DNA of 17,450 nt. Source: an uncultured Eubacteriales bacterium (GTDB lineage: Bacteria; Bacillota; Clostridia; Oscillospirales; CAG-382). Where the stretch lies: the NCBI GenBank assembly GCA_900546385.1, contig URCT01000048.1:1-17450 (forward strand), read 5' to 3'. Below the pieces are notes generated by a model. It worked only from the letters and a program-made list of their open reading frames with translations. It had not been told where the DNA came from and made no database searches. The position numbers and the translations under genes are program-made. Below, piece by piece: positions 6,516-13,900 of the stretch (positions are counted from its first letter, which is position 1; every line of letters begins with the position of its first letter).

Positions 6516-9500
6516 ATGAATAAAAAATTCATTCTCGGCATTGCCGCAGCCGCTGCCATCGCAGTGGGCAGTTTATCTGCTTCCGCTGAAGGCTTTGCCA
6601 AAACGAACACCTACACGCCCGGAATGTTTAACGATGTTCCGGCAAGCGAATGGTACGCTTCCTCCGTCTCGTCCTCTTATGAGCTCGGCTTCATGAAGGG
6701 CACGGCAGACGGCGTCTTTTCGCCGGAGGGCAACATGACGGTTGCCGAAGCTATCACCATCGCCGCTCGCGTGCATGACGCGTACAATGCGAAAGGCACG
6801 ACCTTCTCGCAGAACGGCGCAAACTGGTATGACGAGTACGTCAAGTATGCCGTCGACAACGGCATTATCAAGGCCGACGCATTCGACGATTACGATCGTC
6901 CCGTCAAGCGTTACGAAATGGCGGTCATCTTCTCGAAAGCCGTTCCGGACAGCTATTTGGAAGCCAAAAACAACGTCACCGAAATCCCGGACGTTCCCAA
7001 CACCAACGGTTATTTCGACCGTTTGCAGTTACTCTACAACGCCGGCGTTGTAATGGGCAACGACGCATTCGGCACGTTCATGCCGAACAACAACATCATC
7101 CGTGCGGAAGCCGCCGCTATCATCGGCCGTATCGCGCTTCCCGAAAACCGTTTGCAGAAGACGCTGGTTGATGCAAACTACGACGATGCGTATTATCTTG
7201 CAATTACCGCCAACGGCTTGGACCTTACCGGCGGTGCGAACCAGTACGACACGCCGTGGCAGTACGACAACCGCAACCAGACCGGCATCATCATGAACTC
7301 CGCCGGTCACGTGGCTGACTACTACCTCGACGGCAAAGTTGAGCTGTGGCGCGACCTCGACGACGTTTCCCGCGGCCTTGTCGGCTGGGATTTCTACGGT
7401 TCCGTTGCAAGCGTGGAAAACGGCGTTTACTTCAAATTGGTAGACGATGATCTCAACGAAGTTGCAGCTCTTACCACCAAGGACGGCAAGTACTTTATGA
7501 ACGGTACCGATACCGGCATCGAAGCCAAGAACGGTACGCTCTTCTTCACCATGCAGGCCGATCTTGACGCCAACACCGTCGCGCTTTACATGAACGGCGC
7601 AAAGGTCGGCGACTATGCCGCCGGTGATTACACCGTTTCGCGCGTTTACATCGGTTCCGGCAAGGAGACCATCGGTTCGGTTACCATCACGCGTACCGAT
7701 ATCTACAAGGATTACCTTGTTAACGAAATCTTCCTCGTTCCCGCAGGCGGCGCACTTTCCCAATGGGAAGTGAGCGGCACGGGCGCGGTCGTCAAGAAGG
7801 GCGGCCAGGGCTACAGTGATACGGCAAGTGCAGAGCTTGCGGCCGGCAGCGTTGCCAAGAAGTCCTTCAAGCCGGTTTCCGGCTCGGTCGTTTACGAAGC
7901 GTATATGCTTTTCCCGACTGCCGACGATACCGGTTATATCTCACTCAACAGCGGCGATACCTCGGTTGCAAAGCTTTCGCTTGACGCCAACGGCGTTTAT
8001 GCACCCGACGGCACCAAGCTGCGCCATCATACCAACAACATCTGGCAGACCCTTCGTATCGAAGCCGACACCGTAAACGGCACGGTTCTCTACAAGGTCA
8101 ACGGCAAAAAGGTCGGCGAATTCGCCCTCTCGGCCGCTGCACAGACGGTTGACAACATCACGGTTGCCAACACCTCCGGCACGGTGTTCTTCGATGACGC
8201 CAAGGTCTTTATGACACACGATCACGACGATTACTGCCCGGTTCCGAAGCCCATCACCGACGACGGTTACGACGTTCTTCTCAACGTCTGCTCGCTGTGG
8301 CGTGAAGGCACGCACTTCGGTTGGGGTGCCGTTTCCGCATTCCCGGATGTTGAACCGGCTCTCGGCTACTACGACGAAGGTATCCCGGAGGTTGCAGACT
8401 GGGAAATCAAGTTTATGGTTGAAAACGGCATCGATGTCCAGCACTTCTGCTGGTACTGCCCGTCGAACAACCAGCTCGAACCGATCAAGAGAAGCGGTCT
8501 CAACTTTGCTCTCCATGACGGTTTCTTCAACGCCGAATACTCCGATATGATGAAGTTCACCTTCATGTGGGAAAACACCGGCGTCAACACCACCAACCTC
8601 GAAGACTTCAAGACGTACATCTGGTCGTACTGGATGGATTACTACTTCCTTGACGACCGCTTCTACACCATCGACAACAAGCTCGTCTTCACCACTTGGA
8701 GCTACGGCAACTTTAAGAAGGCGTTCGGCGGCACGAACGAGGGCGCACAAGAAGCAGTCAAGTTCATGAACGAGGATGCCAAGGCACACGGCTTCGACGG
8801 CGTTATGCTGTTCTTTGCCGACGGCCATGCACAGGATGCCGCGACCTTTACCGCCATGGCAAACATCGGTGCTTCGGGTGCTTATGCTTACCACTGGGGA
8901 CAGGACGGCAACAATTATGACGCCTCCGTCGCCCGTTTGCAAAAGAATGCCTCCTACGGTGTGCTTCACATCATCCCTGCCGTTTCGGTCGGCTTTAACA
9001 ATGTCGGCTGGTCGGGCTCGCGCAAGCCGCTCATTTCCCTCGAAGACCATAAGAAGGTTCTCGAATACATCAAGAACGACTATCTGCCGAAGCAGGACGG
9101 CTGGAAGGCCAAGACGCTCATCGTTTCCACCTGGAATGAATACGGCGAAGGCACGTATGTCATGCCGTGCAAGGGTCTCCACGGTTTCGGCTACCTTGAA
9201 AACGTTGCCGAAGTTATCTCCGGCGTGACCGACCATTCGGGCAACATGTATCCGACCGACAACCAAAAGGCACGTCTGTGCCATATGTATCCCGCCTCCA
9301 AGACCAGCATCAAGCGCTTAGGCACGGAGACGGATGAAACCATCGATCCGAAGGACAAGATCCAGATCACGATCGACAAGGTGGATTACAAAGCACCGTT
9401 CAATCCGATTTTGAAAAACGACGAGCTGTATGTGACAGCAAGCGCGTTTGACGGCTTCTTCAGCCTCAACAACTACTATTATGAATGGAGCCGCTACACC

Positions 9501-10775
9501 GGTGTGCTTCGCATCGTCACCAAAAAAGACCACGAAGTGATCTTTACCGTAGACAGCAATATCGCCAAGGTTGACGGCAAAGACGTTACGCTTGCCGAAA
9601 AATTCACGCTGCGCGACGGACTGCCGGTAATACCGTTATTCATGCTGTACAAGCTGGATGAAACCAACTACACCTTCGAAAACAACACGTTAACGGTATC
9701 GAGCCTTGACAAGAAGTTTGAAGAGATCGCCAAGGATCGTGTGGCCTACCAGTATGAATTCGAAGTACCGGGCGACCTCGAGGGCTTTGTCGGCTACACG
9801 ACGACCGCCTATGTACAAAACGGCTTCCTCTCGGGCGATGCGGTAGAACGTGTGGGCGATGCCGTTCCCTACGACCCGCGTCTTGCGTTGACCGGCATTT
9901 CGTTGGACACGCTGCTCTGCAACAAAATCGTTGTCGGCATGAAGTATGAGCTTCTTGACACGGACAACACGAAAATTGAAGTGTATTACGCAACCGATGT
10001 TGATCCCGCTCTGTCGCAGGATAAGAGTGCTCTTGTTGTGTTAAACGGACAAACCTCCGGCGGCAAAGTCAACGAATATGTTTTCGATTTCTCCGAAAAA
10101 GACTCTTGGACCGGCAAGGTCACGCAGATCCGTGTTGACCCCATAAGCTGCGGCGGCCACTTTGACATCGATTACATCCGCTTTGTGATGGATGAAAAGC
10201 TTGCCGAAAAAAATGCGGCTTTGATCGAAGAAAACAAGCGGAAAGAAGAGGAACGAAAGAAGAAGGAAGAAGAACGGCTTTCACAAGGCATTCTTCTTGA
10301 AAACGGCGATGCCGAGGATCTGACGGCTTCCAACGCTTTCACAACCAGCAAAGCCAACGGCACCATCGAAATTTACGAAGATAAGAAGATGGGCAATGTA
10401 TGGCGCGTCACTCCGGCTGAAGGCAAGATTTGGACCTATATGGGTCAAGTCGTACAGTTCACGCCCGGCACCAAATATAACGTTTCGTTGGACATCAAGC
10501 TCACCGGTACTCCCACCAAGGCAAGCGACGTGACCACGCAGATCTTCTGCAACGTCCGTTATTTGGATGCCGACGGCAAGATCGACCACATCACCTTCCC
10601 CGGCAGCAACGTTACCTTAAACTCGAGCGACGATTGGAGACATTGGGAATTCAGCTTTGAAATTCCCGAAAATGCCACCTCGCGTTCCGACGACCAGTTT
10701 ACGTTCTATTCCAACCCGGTCGGCGATGAGGGTGTCGGCTATATGATCGATAATCTTATCGTGAAAAAGGCTTAA
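6516..10775 (+). CDS. S-layer-anchored GH99/WbsX-like multidomain glycan-acting protein (1419 residues)
   Basis: This is a predicted cell-surface enzyme or glycan-binding protein. Residues 1-24 are a signal peptide cut after SASA. Residues about 33-213 hold three SLH domains, which bind the secondary cell-wall polymer in Gram-positive bacteria. Two laminin-G/concanavalin-like beta-sandwiches follow at about 217-400 and 405-570. Residues about 585-905 form a barrel of the GH99/WbsX type. It has LGYYDEG, then VGFNNVGWSG and finally W873-N-E-Y-G-E-G-T880. E875 and E878 match the spacing of the GH99 catalytic glutamate pair. A copper-amine-oxidase-N-like domain lies at about 947-1064 and a beta-sandwich with TQIRVDP at about 1076-1226. 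A charged, probably coiled, helix rich in K and E occupies about 1227-1257, and a CBM4_9-like module about 1259-1419. AGGAG lies seven bases before the ATG. The gene has its own promoter and is convergent with a paralogue. Known GH99 enzymes cleave alpha-mannosidic links; the substrate here is unproven. Confidence 0.85.
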   Translation: MNKKFILGIAAAAAIAVGSLSASAEGFAKTNTYTPGMFNDVPASEWYASSVSSSYELGFMKGTADGVFSPEGNMTVAEAITIAARVHDAYNAKGTTFSQNGANWYDEYVKYAVDNGIIKADAFDDYDRPVKRYEMAVIFSKAVPDSYLEAKNNVTEIPDVPNTNGYFDRLQLLYNAGVVMGNDAFGTFMPNNNIIRAEAAAIIGRIALPENRLQKTLVDANYDDAYYLAITANGLDLTGGANQYDTPWQYDNRNQTGIIMNSAGHVADYYLDGKVELWRDLDDVSRGLVGWDFYGSVASVENGVYFKLVDDDLNEVAALTTKDGKYFMNGTDTGIEAKNGTLFFTMQADLDANTVALYMNGAKVGDYAAGDYTVSRVYIGSGKETIGSVTITRTDIYKDYLVNEIFLVPAGGALSQWEVSGTGAVVKKGGQGYSDTASAELAAGSVAKKSFKPVSGSVVYEAYMLFPTADDTGYISLNSGDTSVAKLSLDANGVYAPDGTKLRHHTNNIWQTLRIEADTVNGTVLYKVNGKKVGEFALSAAAQTVDNITVANTSGTVFFDDAKVFMTHDHDDYCPVPKPITDDGYDVLLNVCSLWREGTHFGWGAVSAFPDVEPALGYYDEGIPEVADWEIKFMVENGIDVQHFCWYCPSNNQLEPIKRSGLNFALHDGFFNAEYSDMMKFTFMWENTGVNTTNLEDFKTYIWSYWMDYYFLDDRFYTIDNKLVFTTWSYGNFKKAFGGTNEGAQEAVKFMNEDAKAHGFDGVMLFFADGHAQDAATFTAMANIGASGAYAYHWGQDGNNYDASVARLQKNASYGVLHIIPAVSVGFNNVGWSGSRKPLISLEDHKKVLEYIKNDYLPKQDGWKAKTLIVSTWNEYGEGTYVMPCKGLHGFGYLENVAEVISGVTDHSGNMYPTDNQKARLCHMYPASKTSIKRLGTETDETIDPKDKIQITIDKVDYKAPFNPILKNDELYVTASAFDGFFSLNNYYYEWSRYTGVLRIVTKKDHEVIFTVDSNIAKVDGKDVTLAEKFTLRDGLPVIPLFMLYKLDETNYTFENNTLTVSSLDKKFEEIAKDRVAYQYEFEVPGDLEGFVGYTTTAYVQNGFLSGDAVERVGDAVPYDPRLALTGISLDTLLCNKIVVGMKYELLDTDNTKIEVYYATDVDPALSQDKSALVVLNGQTSGGKVNEYVFDFSEKDSWTGKVTQIRVDPISCGGHFDIDYIRFVMDEKLAEKNAALIEENKRKEEERKKKEEERLSQGILLENGDAEDLTASNAFTTSKANGTIEIYEDKKMGNVWRVTPAEGKIWTYMGQVVQFTPGTKYNVSLDIKLTGTPTKASDVTTQIFCNVRYLDADGKIDHITFPGSNVTLNSSDDWRHWEFSFEIPENATSRSDDQFTFYSNPVGDEGVGYMIDNLIVKKA

Positions 10776-10786
10776 GCATTCAGCAC

Positions 10787-10837
10787 AAAAAACGAATTGC
10801 CCCGGGCGATTGTTTTGACAAACGATTGCCCGGGGCA
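10787..10837 (-). terminator. intrinsic terminator for the minus-strand SLH gene
   Basis: TGCCCCGGGC (10798-10807) and GCCCGGGGCA (10828-10837) form a perfect GC-rich ten-pair stem. On the minus strand the stem is followed after a few bases by six T residues (10792-10787). The loop of 20 bases itself contains a partial dyad. On the plus strand only TAAAATTT follows. The better T-run is therefore on the minus strand, although the hairpin could help stop both convergent transcripts. Confidence 0.7.
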
Positions 10838-10845
10838 TAAAATTT

Positions 10846-10885
10846 CTCCTGCAGCAGAAGGTTTCTTCCGCCGCAGGAGTTTTTT
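10846..10885 (+). terminator. intrinsic terminator for the plus-strand SLH gene
   Basis: CTCCTGCAGCAGAAG (10846-10860) pairs with CTTCCGCCGCAGGAG (10865-10879) around a four-base loop. Two A-C mismatches occur on the plus strand; these become U-G pairs in minus-strand RNA. Six T residues follow directly on the plus strand. On the minus strand the same stem is followed by AAATTTT, so the element is likely bidirectional. It lies about 70 bases after the plus-strand stop codon. Confidence 0.75.
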
Positions 10886-10897
10886 CATGGTTTACTT

Positions 10898-10926
10898 GCT
10901 TTTCCGTGCATTCTTTCACGGAAAGC
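10898..10926. repeat. short hairpin just after the minus-strand SLH stop codon
   Basis: TTTCCGTG (10901-10908) and CACGGAAA (10917-10924) pair around an eight-base loop. The stem continues by a further GC/GC pair across a one-base bulge. No T-run follows on either strand, so it is not called a terminator. It begins nine bases after the minus-strand stop codon and may protect the 3' end of that transcript. Confidence 0.45.
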
Positions 10927-10934
10927 ACTTAAGT

Positions 10935-13900
10935 TTAATCGGGAAGGATTTCTTCGACAACGATGTTATCGAAATAATAGCCGACGCCGATTCCGTTCAC
11001 CGGATTGGAGTAAATGGTGAACATATCCGCACCGCGGTCTTCGCTGTTCGGGTTCACGGTAAACTCGAATTCGAATTTCTTCCAGCCATCGCCTGCCGTT
11101 AAGAAGATGTTTTTGACAACATGGTCGTTTTTGCCGATATCCGGGTCGCTGTACTGCATATTGGCAAGAATTTCGCCCTTGAACGACGGGTCAAGAGCCG
11201 TATCCGTGCCATGGCCGTACAGGCGGACGTCCATGCTGACCTTATAGGTCGCGCCCGGCTTAAAGGTGCAGGACTGTTTTGCATACAGCCAAATCTGAAT
11301 ATCGTCGCACGGGAGAACATAGCAACGGTTATTGCTGTTATCCGGATCTTCGACGATTTTTATTTTGCCGTGCGTATCCGAGAAAGCCACTGTCGAGCCT
11401 TCGGCGTCGCCGTTGCGGATAGCAAACGGGGCTTCGCCCGGGTCAACGTAGTTCGGGTCAACCACAAAACGGATATAATCGATATCGATTTCGCCGATCG
11501 CATCAAACGGGTCGAAACGGAGCTGGGTAATGGTATCCTTCCAAAGCGCGTTGGAGGCGGTATCGACTGCATATTCCTCCCATGCGCCGTCGCTGCTCTT
11601 GCCCTTGAGTTTCACCTTTAAGGTCTTGCTTTCCGACCAGTTTTGGTCGTTATTGGTGATGAAGTACATGGTCAAGAACTCGGTGTCTCTGTCCTTATGA
11701 TACTGGCCGGAATAGCTGTAACGCACACGGTATTCCAGTCTTACGTACTTTTCAGCCGGGAGGTTAATGCCCTTGGCCGACATGATGGTCGGGTCGGTGC
11801 TGTCCGAGAGAGAAACGGCTGACATATGGCCTTCATTGGCAACCGAAAGTCCCATAAAGCCGCTGGTCCAGCCTTCGGTATCGCCGGTGAGATCGAATTG
11901 CCACTCGCCGTCCTTACGTTCGGAAAGCTTATCGTAGTACCACTTATTGTCGGTTTCCACGTTGATTCTGCCCTTTTCGTCAACCGCATAGGCATAGCCG
12001 ACATCGGCGCAGAATTTCTCGATCGGAAGATACGGAAGCCCGTCGATCGACGGGAGCTTGTAGCCGAGTTCCTTGGTTTTTCCGTCCACGGTGTACTTGT
12101 CGCTGCCGACCGTCAGGAGGATGACATGCTTCTTCATGTTGATCGTCAGCTCGCCCTTATCCTTGTTCCAGACGTGGAAGATATCAAGACGGTAGTCGAT
12201 CGCCTGACGCGGGTCAAAGGCAATGAGCATATCGCCCTTTTCGGATTTTACCGGCTTAAAGAAGTTTTCGACCTTTTGACCGTCGATAATCATTTCCGTC
12301 GGAGCGGAGGTGGTATCGGCAAGAAGCTCAATGGATTTCACGCCGAAGGTCTTGCCTGCGCCGTCAACCGGGTCGATGCGGAGCTTGGCGATCTTGCCGC
12401 GCCAATTGGAGTTTGCAGAGGCATTGATGACATATTCGGTCATTTCGTCGGAGGTGATCTCAAACTTAAAGGAACGCGCCTCCGCCGGGTTCAGGTTATC
12501 TGTGGTCATAAAGAAGAGCTGTGCGATCTCGCCCTTCTTCGCCTGCATGGTAATGCGGATAGCCGGGACCTTATCAAGCGTATAGTTGCAGGAAATGGTC
12601 TTATCGATGAGCGCGTCGCCTTTGGACGTGCCGAATGCGCCGTTCGGCGTAAACTCGATATTTTCGATATTGGCAACGCCGAAGCCGTCTTTGTTTGTGT
12701 ATTCAAGGGAAGCGACCGTCGAAAGCTTGGAGGTGTCGGCCATTTCATTTACAACGCCGTCGCGGCGAAGCAGATGACGGTACTGGGGATACATCCGGTT
12801 GATGCGTGTTTTTTGTGCAGCCGTCGGAACGGTATTGACCGCCTTATCGGCCTTTTCGTCGGTATAGGCTTCGCGGAGTGCGTCGAGATAGCCAAAGCCG
12901 TTTTCGCCGGCTGTCGGCATAAGATACGTGCCTTCGCCGTATTCGTTCCAGGTCGAGAGCATGACGAAATTCTTCTGCCAGTTTTCCTTGGCGTAGGTTG
13001 GGAGATATTCCTCCTTGACCCACTTTTGTGCGGCGGCATAATCGGCAAACGACATCATCGGGTGACGGGTCTCCGTGCCGCTCCAGGCAACGTTGTTAAA
13101 GCCGACCGAAATAGTCGGAACGGTGTACATACCGGTAAACTTAGCGCTGTTTAAGATCGCATTCTTCGTGTAGGAAAGCGACGAACCGGAGGTGCCCCAG
13201 TTATATGCATAGCTGCCGTCAAAGCCCATGTTCATCATGGTGTTGTTGGAGGAATCGCAGGCAAGATAGATCATGCCGTCAAAGCCGAGCTTTTTGACCT
13301 CTTCTTCGAGGTAGTCAAACATCTTCTTGACGTTTTCTTCACCGCCGGCACGCTTTGCCATATCTCTCCAGCCGAACACGCAAAGCACCGGCTTGTTGCC
13401 GATGGTCATGTAGCGGTCGTCCTTGAAGAAATTCTCGATAAAGAACGGGACATAGTTGTTCTTGAACGCTTCAAAGTTGGTCGGTGAAGAGGCATTTCCG
13501 GCTTCCCAGAGAACGGCATATTTGGACATCTCCGAATACTTTGCGTTCATGAAGCCGTTGAAGAGGTGGTTTCTCTCGCTATCGATATTGATGACACCGT
13601 CATGCATATTGTTTGTGCCGAAATAGATGCAGTATGCACCGAAATCAATGCCGTGTTCAACAAGGTATTTGATTTCCCAGTCGGCGGTTTCGGGATTGCC
13701 CTCGTCGTAGTAGCCGAGGACCGGCGTAAGGTCGTCGTGTGCCGAAACAGTGCCCCAACCGGCATGCAGCTCATTGACCCACAACGAGCAGACGTTCATG
13801 CCGACGGTGTATTTGTCCTCACCGGCCGGCTTTACGGGAGCCGGAACATAGTCCTCATGCTCCACATAGCGGTATACCTTAAAGGTATCCATGGAAATTT

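Noticed and set aside
7941..9284. Long open frame of 447 codons on the minus strand inside the plus-strand SLH gene
   Set aside because: It is antisense to a clear multidomain protein, has no ribosome binding site that I can see, and its translation resembles no family. Long antisense frames are expected from the codon bias here.
11826..13154. Open frame of 442 codons on the plus strand across the minus-strand SLH gene
   Set aside because: It is antisense to a well-supported coding region and has no recognisable motif or start site.
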